Shown piece after piece: positions 1-11,635 of a DNA stretch of 64,000 nucleotides. The notes below the pieces were generated by a model. It was not told where the DNA came from and made no database searches. It saw nothing but the letters and a program-made list of their open reading frames with translations. Made by a program: the position numbers and the translations under genes. Numbering within the stretch: the stretch's first letter is position 1; every line of letters begins with the position of its first letter. The stretch is from the NCBI GenBank assembly GCA_963971225.1, contig OZ020267.1:125888068-125952067 (forward strand), given 5' to 3'. Source of the DNA: Melieria omissa. Lineage: Eukaryota; Arthropoda; Insecta; Diptera; Ulidiidae.

Positions 1-1975
1 TACATATCTGAACGCGTACGTGAGTCTGAGAGTGGCTGTGTGTCTGTGCGTGTTTGTGTGTGTGTTGCAAATGAAGTGCTGTGTTTATTGTACACATGGC
101 ACGTCATTGACTGACAGCAAGCGAGAAAAGGCAGAGAAAACTTTGCATGAAGGCTATATTTGTGTGTATGTGTGTGAATGGCGTCAACGTCGCAGTTAGC
201 AGAAAAACAACAAGTTGTCTGTCTAATTTGACGTAAATTAGGCAAAACAATAACTGTTGCATTTTGCACAAGAAAAACAACGAAATTCACACCACTTCCA
301 CCTCTCAATCCCTCACATTGTTCTTGCGGCCTTTGTCTGTAGTCATAAATACGCAAAATTTATGACAGCGATAAACTTGAATGCGCCAACAGACGAGAGA
401 CAGTCACACACACACACATACACATATACAGTCACACTTTCGCTGAGTGTTTGTTGAATATGACAGTTGCTGTTGTTTTTATACGACTTTATGACTACTT
501 CTTGTTGACTTTTTAAACAACTTTGAAAAATCGACAAACCAAACGCGCTGAAAATAGCAAACCCACAACTTAGTCGCAACTCTCTCGCCATATTCGCCAC
601 ATGCCGCCTAGGGACATTCTGGCCACCACTCGTCGCCATCCGTCAGACGTGTCTCCCCGGGGAGCATTGCTCCGCGCCGCCATCGCTGAAAGCGCGCAAC
701 ACAGTCATGGAAAATCTGGCATCTTTGTACCTTTGTGCCAACGTCGTCGTCGCGCTCGCCTGTCAATATCAATTTTCCAATTCACCTACTTTTGTCTCTC
801 CGCCCCCGTTCTGCTTTTGCAGTTAACCCGTGTTTGTTCGTCTGTAATCAATGCGCTTAGAGACACTCGAGCTACGCACGACTTGCGGTTGCCTCGGCGT
901 GACTTATTTATATTGTAAAGCATTTGTCCCCCCTCCTCCCCCGCACGCCCGTCCTCGCTTCTCGTCTTTCAGTTACTGCTACGCTGTTTTTGTTGTGTTG
1001 TTGGGGTGTCTACACCATGAAATGAAATCAATTAATTTTCCCCCCTTGTTATTGCGGCCAGCTAAATTTAGCAATGTGTAAGTCTGTATGTGTTTGTGTG
1101 TGTGTGTGTATGATATTTTGGACATGTGTCAAGTGCAAGGCAAATACATTATCGAGGGTCATCAATGTTAAATCACTCATTTGGTGGTGGTTGGGTTTGC
1201 AGCATTAGCCGGCACTAATTTTTTTCCATAAACCATATTCGGCGAGGCCACTGACCGGCTTTCGTGCATTGTCCTGTCCTGTGCACAAAAGATAACGTCT
1301 CTAAGAACTAAGCGTTTTCTGTTGGGGCGAGCAGACCTTCGTCTCATCTTGCAAAAATACGATTAAAGCGTAAAATTGGCAAAATGAGTTGTTATTGTTG
1401 TGCGGGACGGAGTCGAAGCGAATGGAAACTAATGGGGTGAGATTATCTCGCATCACGCATTAGAAAATCTTTAAATTTTACACTGATGGGTGGGGAGTAT
1501 TTTGGAGTGAAAAAAAATCAAATGCTCTTAGTAACGTCTCAATGTTTCGAGCATGTTTTGATGTTTAGGGGTAAAAGACATTTCTCATGAGTAAGGAATT
1601 AAATTAAATTTCAATTGAAATTATGATCATAAGCTTCATGTTTGGTTAGTTAATATATATTGTAGAGTAGGCTATTTATAAATCTATGTATGTATGCCTA
1701 CCTTAGAATCGAATGTCATATCCTTTTTATAAAATAAATCATTCATCAACTTGCCGTTCAATACACCACATATATGTTGTTTAATTTTATTATTTTTTAT
1801 TTTTTTTTTAATTTAATGTAGTTAATTTTGTTTTTTTAATTTAATTAAATTAATTTTTTTTTATTTATTTTAATTAATTTTTGTAATTTAATTTTGTTTG
1901 CCTTTTGTTCGATATTAAGATTTTGTAATGCTTGAAACGTGTCACGAACATAAATACTTAGTTCAATGCTTTTGA
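1..1975. other. Unique non-coding DNA with GT/CA microsatellites
   Basis: No supportable gene. The first ~1.05 kb is relatively GC-rich for the window, with CA/GT runs near 20-65, 405-430 and 1090-1110. After about 1500 it becomes strongly AT-rich. The short open frames here overlap on both strands, lack family resemblance and are probably chance. It could be intron or intergenic DNA of a host gene. Confidence 0.5.
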
Positions 1976-2806
1976 CAGTGTTGCCAGAAGCCTGAAATGA
2001 CTTTCTCCTAAATCTTAAAAAAATACTGAAATTTCCTCCCAAAAGCTGAAAATTTCTTCCACCTTAATTTTTTTAATATTTTTTAATGGGACTTAACTTC
2101 TCGTAAAACATAAAAATATATACATATAATATTTTCTTTTATTATTTTATTAATTAATTATTATGAATTAATTTGATTAATTTTTTTCTTAAAATTATTT
2201 TTATATTTTTAAAGGAATTAAATTTCTCATAAAACATAAAATCAATATAAAAGGTCTTTTTTTAATTTTAACAAAAACATAAAGCAAACCATATAACAAA
2301 TGAATTAATAAAATTAATAAATTTAATTAATATTTTTAATTAATTTAAAGAATTTTTTTTTCTTTAATTTTTTTTTAAATTTGTTAAAAGAATAAAATTT
2401 CTCATAAAACATAAAAATATATCCATATAAATGTGTTTTTTTATAATTTTAACAAAAACAAACCATATATCAAATGAATTAATAAAAAGTGTCATTTTGG
2501 AGGGATTTCATTGTGACAGCAATAAGTGACAACAAGATAGAACGAGCTAACATTTTGTAAGCTTAACAAATGTTTAACACAATCGGCTGCTTTGACTATT
2601 AGAAAAGCTGCCAACATATGTTTTGTTGCCAGTATTCCCAATACTTCATACTTCGTTATCTAAAAATCTCCCAAAAATCCACTGAGGAGAGCCTTTCTTT
2701 CTAACTTTCCTAACTTTCTTCTAAACATTTCTTCTTCCTAAAAATTCTCCTCAAAGGTCAAGAATCCCCTAAATTTATGAGGAAATCTCCTGATCTGGCA
2801 ACATTG
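1976..2806. mobile_element. AT-rich MITE, family A copy 1
   Basis: The ends are inverted copies of one another: the left begins CAGTGTTGCCAGAAGCC and the right end, read on the minus strand, begins CAATGTTGCCAGATCAGG. The body is extremely AT-rich and contains three direct copies of a TTTCTCrTAAAACATAAAA segment near 2097, 2221 and 2396. Related sequence occurs at 35398 (inverted) and 50678. There is no coding capacity, so this is a non-autonomous inverted-repeat element. The superfamily is unknown because no clean target duplication was found. Confidence 0.55.
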
Positions 2807-2814
2807 GCCTATGA

Positions 2815-3143
2815 AATCTTACTGTAGGTCTTTACCGAATTTCAGTGCTGTGACACTTGGAATTTTGAACCTATTCGGTACACAACATTTTAGTTGAATG
2901 GGCGACACCACACCTCCTCGTACAATGCTCACCTCACTCTTTTCGTCGCAGTCTAAAGTTATACCAAAAATATAGGTCACAAAATATTGCCACGCCTCTT
3001 GTCGTATGGTCATGAATTTTTTCTAGTGGAATAATGGATTCGTGGGACAACGCTATACCAAATTTCAATGCAGTCCGACTTGTAATTCTGTTAATTTAAT
3101 AAATATTAAACAATTTAAGTTGTGTGGGTGGTGCCGCATTTCT
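2815..3143. repeat. Dispersed repeat family B, left part
   Basis: This contains phrases such as accgaatttcagtgctgtg and gggcgacaccacacctcc. They recur in varied form at 3582-3960, 25621-25700 and 26580-27110, together with a recurring (g)GGTGCCACGCCC core. It is probably an ancient dispersed element. The copy appears to be interrupted by the inverted-repeat element at 3144-3581. Confidence 0.45.
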
Positions 3144-3581
3144 TAGAGCTTGATTACACGTAACGAGTAGACCAACGAGACATAAAAATGGTACTAGGCC
3201 GAGAAAATTGGGATGGTGAGCAAAAGCGACGAGTTGTTCAAACGTATTTTGACACGTAACGAGTCAGTTCGGTTTTACAATGCGCAAAATGAACTAAGCA
3301 ACTCGCGCAATTAAACTCAACCGAGCGAAAAGTGGTGTGTGACGCATTCCGCATATGACGAGCGATTCAGCGAATCGTTGCGAAAAGAAGAAAAATGTAA
3401 CGGTAAAGTAGTACTCAGCATAGTAAACAAAATGTGATTCTAGTGACTCTCTCGCCACTCTACTCGGTCACTGAGTCCATCAACAGCTCGCCTTACTGTT
3501 TAGAGTCTAAATTTAGACGAAACGAGTACTCGTTCGAGTTGCTGTATCGTCATACTACTCGTTACGTGTAATCTAACCTTT
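3144..3581. mobile_element. Small inverted-repeat element inserted in family B repeat
   Basis: The termini share GATTACACGTAACGAGTAG, on the plus strand at 3152 and as its reverse complement ending at 3573. Flanking bases are also partly complementary. The interior repeats CGAGT and ACTCG words many times, for example around 3225, 3255 and 3515-3565. There is no open frame. The size of about 430 bp and the terminal symmetry indicate a MITE. Exact ends and target duplication are uncertain. Confidence 0.5.
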
Positions 3582-3960
3582 AGTGGAAGAGTGAGTTTAA
3601 GCAAAGTGTGAAGTGTTGAGTGTCATTGGTGAGCGATTTACAGTTAAAAATTATCTAAAAATTTTTGTCCCAAAGCCCATGTCACGTCTTCTATTCAACG
3701 CTCATAAAATTTCACCAGTGAAACGAAACTATGTTAAATTTAATTGCAGTTCCATTTATAATTCCAACGTTACTCAATATTACAAATTTAAGTTATGTGG
3801 GTGGTGACACGCCCCCATCTTTATACAAAAAATATCAATAATATCAAGCAAAATATCTGCCCTGGATAGAACACTCATTGTGTCAAAATTTCAGATCAAT
3901 TGAAGTGAAGTAGTCAGACAGAAAAACATTCATTTTTATAGATAGAAAAGATTGAACAAT
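3582..3960. repeat. Dispersed repeat family B, right part
   Basis: This carries the family phrases for an Mrna-like 'fate of fatty' repeat only in the sense of recurring words: gtgggtggtgacacgccccc near 3795, and a tail of the form tttttatagatagaaaagat ending near 3950. It matches the style of 26580-27110. No coding potential is seen. Confidence 0.4.
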
Positions 3961-4090
3961 GCCGGACTCGAATCTACGGTTGCGCTGATTTCTGTTACAA
4001 TGCGAGAGAGAATTCAGAATGCTCTGTTTTCTGATTCAAAACGCTAACTACTGAGTCGCATCGGCCGTCTGTGTTTTTTAGGTTAGGTTA
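3961..4090 (-). repeat. Possible tRNA-derived SINE head
   Basis: Read on the minus strand, a stretch resembling an A box (GCGACTCAGTAGTTAGCG, near 4044-4061) is followed by a B-box-like AGATTCGAGTC near 3966-3976. The boxes are spaced too far apart (~70-80 nt) and lie in a sequence too irregular for a functional tRNA, so a tRNA-derived SINE or tRNA pseudogene is the better reading. The adjacent plus-strand GGTTAGGTTAG at 4081 resembles the telomere-like tails of the retrotransposons in this window. Confidence 0.3.
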
Positions 4091-7000
4091 GTCCTGTCGT
4101 CACAAAGGAGTTTACTCAAGTCACATGTCTCTAATCGTTTAGGAATAAGAAATAATCTACAAGGCTATAATTTCAGATAGAATGCACCAACTACTTAACC
4201 TCCTCGCTGCAGGTTTTTACTGGTGAAAGTTAAAATTTTTAGTTTATCGATTTAGTCTTTTTATAGTTATATCAATTACATCCCATACAAATGTTTTTTT
4301 TTTAATATTTTTCTCAATTTTTTTAATGATCCCTGTTTTCAGAGTGTTGTCATATGACAGTGACCATAACAGTTAGTCTTTCTTTTGGCTTACACACTTT
4401 TGTATAAAAAAGGCCCAAATTACAAAAAAGGCACCCAAAGGCCCAAGTGAAATAACAAGGCTCACTTTTGTTCCAAATGAACCAAAAGTGGCAACTGTGA
4501 GCGTATCTAATGTTGGCCTTTCTAGCATTCTCCGGCTGATCTCATGAACTCTGTGTAACTAAAAGGATCTCTTCGAATCAGTTGAAAAAACGATGATCAT
4601 TTTGTTAGAAATAACGCGGACAGACTGATGTATGTACTTGAATTATTAAATTTGAAATGGTCGAATTTCAAGGCCTATCTATAGTCTCTGTCAATATTTA
4701 ATTCGTACCGCGGGACATCGACTCTATATATCATAGACAAATGTTAGCTTAATTTAATAAAATAAATTTGATTTGATAAATTTGACTTTTTGGCCAATCC
4801 AAATTTTCTTTCAACATGCAATTCATACCACTGAACGTCGACTGTGCATAAGTACAACATGTATATTTTTGTCCAAAGGTGGACTCACTCGTCTACATAA
4901 ATTGTTCTCGCTTTTTGTGCGCTTCTATTTTTATGTGTGTGTGTGTGTGTTGCTATTTTATTGTGCGCCATAATTTCATGAAACTTTGTGAAAACTTTTG
5001 CAATTGAGTTTTGCGGCTGTTGGACTTGGACTTGTGTGAGAATTAGCTTTGGTTTGTTATAAAACTTCTGTTAAACAACAGCAACAATAACAACAATAAC
5101 AAAAACGACACGCGCCTGCAAGGAGAGTGTAAATCAAAGTCGAAATTATAAAGTGCTCGGACTGCAGGCATACACACACGCCCAAACACACACACACACA
5201 CATATACAAGCACACACATAACAAATTGCATGGCTGAAAGCGGCCAGCGTTGCCTTTGAAGTTGATCATTTGCTGTTTGTGTGTGATAGCAACAAAATTT
5301 AGATTAGCTGCAAATTACTTTTGTTTTATTTGGTTATTCGCAGTGCCTCCGAGCGTCAGCTGTTGGCTTTACATGCGGCAGCATTATGAGCATTAACGAT
5401 ATAATTTTATATAGCAGAAATAAACTGTATTGTGAGCCAAAGTTTAGATATGGTAAAAGCGGAAAATTTTAACAAAACAACATTGATGTAACGCTGCATT
5501 GATTTCGCGTTTCTTTGTAGTCGTTTGATACCAGAGAGTGTAATTGCTATTAACAGTTTTTGCAAAATTAAAATTGAATTATTTTTTTTTTAATTTTTAG
5601 AGTTTTTAGATCAAAAGAAGTCATTTGATATTTCAACAATTACAATTTTTAAGGTCAAAAATTGTTGCAAGGTTATGTGTAGAAACTGGACCTAATGACT
5701 TTGACTTGAAACAGAAACAGATCGCAAATGACTAGAAAATTAAAAAATAATAAGAAGAGCATTCTTCGGTTTAACTACTTAAAATAGAACTCAGATATTT
5801 GGAACTTGTTTTGGTTTTCATTAATGTTCTATAAAATATTCGGTTCGATTTTGATTCAGTCAAATATGGTGTAAGAAAAATAGACAAAACTAAGTTTCAG
5901 TTTATTCATCTTTGGGAAGACGGTTTCACTTGACACTAGTTATCTTTATTTTTTTGTAATTAAAGCTGTTTGAAAAATCCTATATTAAAAAAAATTCCCT
6001 AAAAAATACAACAATTTTTAACACAATACGTATCAACAACAAAAATCCATTTCACCACATTTTAAGCTTTTTTAAGAAACGTCCTTAAGTCAAGCCGCAC
6101 GACAGCCTTTTATTTTGATCTCATTTCTTATGTTTATGCGAGAGCAGCTGACATGCTGCAGCAGGCTTTCTTTCGTAGTCTTGTTATTGGAATTCGCCCG
6201 GCAGACATCATAGTTAATCAACTCACAGCAACAGCCGCGCACTCTTCACCCTCTCACGCCACCCAGCTGCCGACTTACCTACGATTGCCTGCAGTGTGCG
6301 TTGCCAGCGAACGGAAGTGAAGACAACATCAGCTCGGAACAGAAAAGAACTAAACCGGCACAATGCACACATAATAAAAGCCCCAGATACCAGCCAATGA
6401 AAAAGCCTTGAACGAAAATAAGAAAAAGGCAGAAATGTGGCAAGGAAATGCAATGAGAATAACAGGAAGTTTCAACAACAAAAAAAAGTGTATTGCACAA
6501 ATAAAAATGACAATAAAAATGAAAATACATAATAAAGAATAAAGCTGAGCGGCTGGTGGCATGCTCGATTATTGTCCCCAGTTGCAAGCGGCATTAATAA
6601 AAGCACAACTAATTGGCCGCAACTATGTCAGCGACAAACGCAACAATAATACAAAAAAAAATTGCGTGTGTGTGTGTGTCATAGTCAAAGAAGCGCGGTC
6701 GCAAAATTGACATCTAATTAGAGCATAAAATGAACTAAATTTTATAGAAATTTGTATACTTGAAAGTAGTTGTTGAATTGATTTATCTATTCGTGTTTTA
6801 TATTCTGTACGAAACCAGCATTAGAGGTGCTCACTGTTTAGTTTTTCATTGACAAAGAATTACCGATAGTAGATGGAAAGATGAGCTATGCGTCCAGAGA
6901 ACTGAGAGAGCCTCAGGTTTGAAGACACAATTGGGTCTAATAATATGCTTTGTAATTCAACAGATTGGAAATACTTGTATTTAACTAAATAAGCTCAGGT

Positions 7001-7385
7001 TTTCCCTGTTACGCAAACCTGTTTAAACTAAGTTACCTAGCCTGTCTGTTTGTTGGCGTCTCCGTTAAATCACAAATAATAGCGATATGATAGCTGTTCT
7101 GATAGAGATTGCGTTTGGTGACGAGTGCTTGACAGGTGAATTAGATGATAGCGATCAGCTTGAAACTAATGATCGGAATACCGAGATTGGCTACATTCTG
7201 GTTGATCGATATAATACTTATATAACAACCTTGGTAGTTTATGTGTTTTGGGAGCGAGCGCCAGTATACAGAAGAATTAGACGGGGATGATCAGCTTTCA
7301 AGTATTGAGAAGAATACGGACACTTGCTACATCCCATTTGATGTGATCCTTGGTATTCAGATCAGATGAAAGATCTGCTTGTGGC
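4091..7385. other. Unique non-coding DNA
   Basis: No gene or clear mobile element is visible. There are GT/CA runs near 4935-4950 and 5180-5205 and a GT run near 6667-6680, with GC-richer islands around 5000-5400 and 6100-6350. Open frames are short and overlap antisense, without recognisable domains. Confidence 0.5.
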
Positions 7386-7389
7386 TTAG

Positions 7390-7815
7390 ATCAGTCTCAT
7401 AGTTTAAGAACAGAGTTTCTGTGGAAAAAGTTTTTTTGGAAAAGGTTTCTTTGAAAAGGATTTTTCCGGAAAAGGTTTTTAATAGAAAAAGTTCCTTTTG
7501 AAGGACTTGATTTAGAATGGGTTTGCCTGAAAGGGGTTGGTCTGGAAACTGTTTCTCTTAAAAAACAAGTATCTATTGAAAGATATGCTCTTTAACCCTT
7601 TTGGGACTACTGCAATAATAAGTCCCACCAAATTTTAAAATACCTCTAAACAACTTATTCAATCTTGTGGAACCTGGAAACTGTTTCTTTTAAAAGGAGT
7701 TTTCAGAAAAAGGATTTTTGGAAAAAGTATCTATGAATCCATTCTCTTTAACTCTTTCAGGACTACTGGGATAATATGTCCCACCAAGTTTTTAACACCC
7801 TCAAAACAAATCTTC
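7390..7815. repeat. Degenerate purine-rich repeat with a ~150-bp duplication
   Basis: Words like GGAAAAAGTTTCTTTTGAAAAGG recur every 15-25 bases from 7415 to 7480. A larger unit is duplicated: ggaaactgtttctcttaaaa near 7542 recurs near 7676, and ctctttaacccttttgggac near 7588 recurs as a variant near 7744, each followed by a tcccaccaa(a/g)ttttt segment. Similar words resume at 9180-9370, on the other side of the retrotransposon fragment. Confidence 0.5.
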
Positions 7816-7840
7816 AAATCCTATGACCCTTGCAATATAG

Positions 7841-9105
7841 TTATTTGAATTGCGTGTGTATGGAAGCTCCCCTCCTTGCCAGCTCGTCAGCCCGTTCGTT
7901 CCCTTCAATGCCAGTGTGGCGCGGAACCCAAAGTACCCAGACCTGGTTGAAACGGCCAAGTTCGTTCAGCTTCTCAAAGCACTCCAATACCCGTTTCGAG
8001 GACACCTGGTAGGATCTCAGAGCCTTGATTGCCGCTTGGCTGTCAGAAAGGATGGCAATCTTTCGGTTCCGGTCCTCACCAATCCTCACCAGATTGAAGT
8101 GGGCACACCTTTCAACGGCGTATATTTTCGCCTGGAAGATAGTGGTGTGCTTTCCCGTAGGTTCCGAGTATCTTATCCTCGGCCCATATACTAATATCCC
8201 GGTGCCTCCTCCGTTAAGGAGCCATCTGTGTACCAGGATATTATGTGCTGGTCTATCCTATATGTTTCCGATATACCTACCCAGTTTCTTTTGTTACTAA
8301 GTTCAGCTTTGAACCGTTTGACAAAGCTGAACTTCGGTGAGATTGTGCTCCCGGTATTGTGATTTCAGGATGCTGATGCGTGAGGGTATCAATCCTCAGG
8401 AATCCCTCAGCCCCGATATTAACATCAGTAATCCGTAGGAGAGCCTTCTTCACCTGGATCTGTATGTGTAAGTAAAGAGATGTGAGTTCAGGAAGAACCT
8501 CCATGGATGCTGTTGGACACGTTCTCATAGGCCCTGTTATGCATACGCTTGCCAGTCTTTGTAGCTTACTAAGCGCCTTGATATTGGTCGCCTGGCTGGT
8601 CTTGCTTACCCAGACAGCCGAACCATGCGTTATCATAGGTCTTACAATCGCCGTGTAGATCCATCTCAGTATAGTCAGAGTGCAGCCCCAACTTTTAGCT
8701 GCTATGGACCTACAGGCCATGAAAGCCCTATTGCCCTTCTTTATCGTTGCCTCTAAGTGCCCCTTCCAGAAAAGTTTCTGATCTAGTATAACACCTATAT
8801 ATTTCACTTCCTTCTGGAATTCTATCTCTGTCCCATCCAAACGTATAGGTCTAAGAGCATCAAGTTTATATTTTCTTGTGAAGGGTAAAACTGTGGTCAT
8901 CTCCGGATTTATATTCAGCCTCACCTTTGTGCACCATTTCTTGGTTAACTGTTCTAAGGTTATCCTTTCCCGCAGGGTATCTTCAAATTTCCCCCTGCAT
9001 AGGATTACAATATCATCCGCATAACCGTTAGGCCAGCGTTAGTTAGCTCCTGTAACAGATCATCAACCACGAGGCTCCACAGAAGAGGAAATAGTACTTA
9101 CCACT
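7841..9105 (-). pseudogene. LOA/I-like non-LTR retrotransposon fragment (RT + RNase H), decayed
   Basis: Read on the minus strand this encodes, in order, a reverse-transcriptase palm end (FPLLWSLVVDD, then ADDIVIL after a frame break near 9035), the RT connection region with EVKYIGVILD and WIYTAIVRP, then an RNase H domain. The RNase H part shows YTDGS, a frame break near 8215, FQAKIYAVE, LSDSQAAIKAL and VPRHTGIEGNERADELARRG, which supply the D, E, D and H/D positions. Both ends are missing: the N-terminal endonuclease and most of RT lie beyond 9105, and the sequence stops soon after RNase H near 7835. RNase H after RT points to the LOA or I groups of LINE elements. It is relics only and cannot make a working protein. 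It sits inside a degenerate repeat that flanks it on both sides. Confidence 0.85.
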
Positions 9106-9179
9106 CATCTAGATTATCTGCAAGTATATAAATTTTTGGGATCAAAGTGATTTGGGTATCCGGGTACCCCATCTCAAAC

Positions 9180-9380
9180 ATAAGAGTTAAAACGGAAGGT
9201 TTTCTTTAAAAATGGTTTCTTTGGAGAGACTTCCTTTTGAAATTGTTTCTCTAAAAAGGAGCTCTTAGGACACAGTTTCACTGGAAAAAGTTTCTCTGAA
9301 AAGAGTTCTTTGGAAAGAGATTAATGCATTAGGAAACGTTTTTCTTAGAAAAGGGGTTAATATAGAATGGGCTGCTGAAC
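9180..9380. repeat. Degenerate purine-rich repeat, right part
   Basis: This has the same GGAAAAAGTTTCT-like and GAAAAGG-like words as 7390-7815. The retrotransposon fragment between them may have inserted into, or been duplicated along with, this repeat. Confidence 0.4.
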
Positions 9381-9769
9381 AGCTGTTTTTTAAAAAATTG
9401 TTGTTCTCTGGAGACGGGTTATTCTTCTCCAAGTGATGCTTTTTAGATGTCTAAGTGGAAGAGCAGTCTGTACTTTACCCCAACAAGTTTACTTATATTT
9501 ACGTTAGTAATATTCGTATTGTCTTACCTGGCGATCCCTTTGATGCCCAACCCTTATAGACCAACACTCTACAAAACAAAAACGCTTCTTTAACAACTCA
9601 CAGAAAGTGAGTGCCATAAGGTGATTTCAGTAAATTGACTTAAATTATTGGCCAATACTTGAAATTGAAATTGGATCAGCAAAACTCGATGCAGTTAAAA
9701 CAAATCAAATTTGACTTTATGCACATCGGTTGCTATGTGGCTCTGACGAATTGAGTGCATTTCGGTTGT
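9381..9769. other. Unique non-coding DNA
   Basis: No gene, inverted repeat or recognisable element is seen. Confidence 0.4.
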
Positions 9770-10020
9770 CATCTGCAAGCCGATTATTATTTTGTGTGTA
9801 GACCGAGTATTGAATTATGAACTGCAATCATTTACTAAATAATTGCCATAATTAATATGGGCTATGTAATTGCAGTCGAAGTGCCCCCGGCCACGCCACA
9901 AAAGTCCATGCGGGCGTATTGTAAATGCCGCACTTTATTACAATTTCTAGTGGCTGCTCGTATTACGAGCGAACGTGTAATTAATGCTGCTCGCTGATTA
10001 GTGTCAAGTCATTTGTTGGC
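9770..10020. promoter_or_regulatory. Candidate enhancer-like block
   Basis: This is a GC-richer, non-repetitive block with several homeodomain-type words in ~200 bases: CCATAATTAATAT near 9848, CACTTTATTACAATT near 9931, GTGTAATTAATGC near 9973 and CTGATTAG near 9995. The composition and clustering resemble fly developmental enhancers. This is inference only. There is no adjacent gene in the window to assign it to. Confidence 0.25.
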
Positions 10021-11630
10021 AGTGAAGGGAATTTAACTTTAAACTTGCATTTGAAATTAAATTTTGGCGGTGTAGTGAAAATCTTAAATCAGTTGAAATA
10101 TTAGAACTTGAAAAGAGTTAATGTTTGGATATAAAAATTGACTATATAAAAAGCAAATGTTTCGATCAAAGCTGTCATAATGAGATATGACATATTTAGT
10201 ATTTATTGCCTTCAGCATAGAAAATATAGAACAGAAGACACCCAGTGGTGGGACTCCACTTAACAGATAAATAAAATAAATGTAAAATCTTTTCTAGCCA
10301 TCATAGTTTCATCTATATCCTGCATTGAAGGATCCAGAGTTTCTTATGCCCAAAACTTTATTCCAGATTTCCTTATGGGTATTAGAAAACGTGTTCGATA
10401 TAAAAAACTGGTTTGATTTGCCATAACTGACCGTCTTTCCATCAGCTTCTCGGTTGTTCGGCCATCTCTTGGTTCGTTAGTATACCTTTTTGGTGCAGTT
10501 GAGGTTTTAGAACATAGCTCAGTGCATAGTTTACTGAAACTATAAAGAAAATTCTGTTACTGGCCTGAAGAAGCAAGCATAGACATACGAATCGTTTTAG
10601 GGGTTTCATTAAATCTTCATACATGTAGACAAGGACTACAGGAATTGCAAGTTTTATTTAGCAAAGGAGATGAAAAATTGGGTATGGCTCTCTCCTCCAG
10701 TCTGACGGATTCTTGCCGACTAAAATACACTTCACTCGTAAACTTTCAAAGGGATAACAGAATCTGTCCACATAGAGACCACATAGTGGGTCCCCTTTTC
10801 ATCAGAAATTGCATTACCTCTAAGACTGTCCTATTAAATGTCAGAAGTGTCCAGTCAGATATCCTTGAGTTCATGTATCCTTCACCTCTTAGACTCACTT
10901 GATAACTTCGCTTATCTGATCCAACCAACTTTGTTCACATCTCAAAGTGCACAAAGTCACTTAAAGCCAGCAGTTTTCATCACTAATGCAAATAAAAGTT
11001 GTAAATACGAAATTGCAAGAAATGCGGCGGCGTAGTGGCAGATGACATTCTTTGCTAAAATATGAAATGGCAGCTGTGCGTTTATCATACATTTTTTTTT
11101 TGCAGCAGTCGACAGCAAAAACAAAAACACACTGAAACAAATACCATTGAAATCCTTTCAAAGGATTATGTGCCAGATTTCCAGATAAATACAAATTCAT
11201 AACAAAATAGCCGGAAAGCTAAAGTTGTTTTTGGCCTTGGCGGAAAATAAAATTTGTTATTGCTACCGTAAAGGATAATCGGCCTAGAATGCGCCATTTC
11301 CAGCATATTGAGTAGATTTCTTATATATTTTACTCGCAGTTAGCTTTCATGCTTTCCTGCGTGGCTTTTAAGCCGATGTCGTTGGAAAAACGGCATCGTT
11401 GCAATGCGAATGTGGCAGCGCCAAATTGAGCTTTTAGTCGGCATAAAACATTAAATAAACATTTGCCTGCAACTTGCTAAGAAATGCTTTTTGTTAACCT
11501 TAAGTATGACAGCACAATTAGTAATTCTAGAAAATTCTGTGTTTAATTGTGAGTAATGTGAAGTATGTAAGCATTAACAAGAAGTAAGTAATTTTTTAAA
11601 TTTTATGAAATAAGGAAATTTTCCCTTTCA
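10021..11630. other. Unique non-coding DNA
   Basis: No supportable gene. Short antisense-overlapping frames between 10440 and 11200 have no family resemblance. The block around 11310-11440 is moderately GC-rich. Confidence 0.45.
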
Positions 11631-11635
11631 TAATT

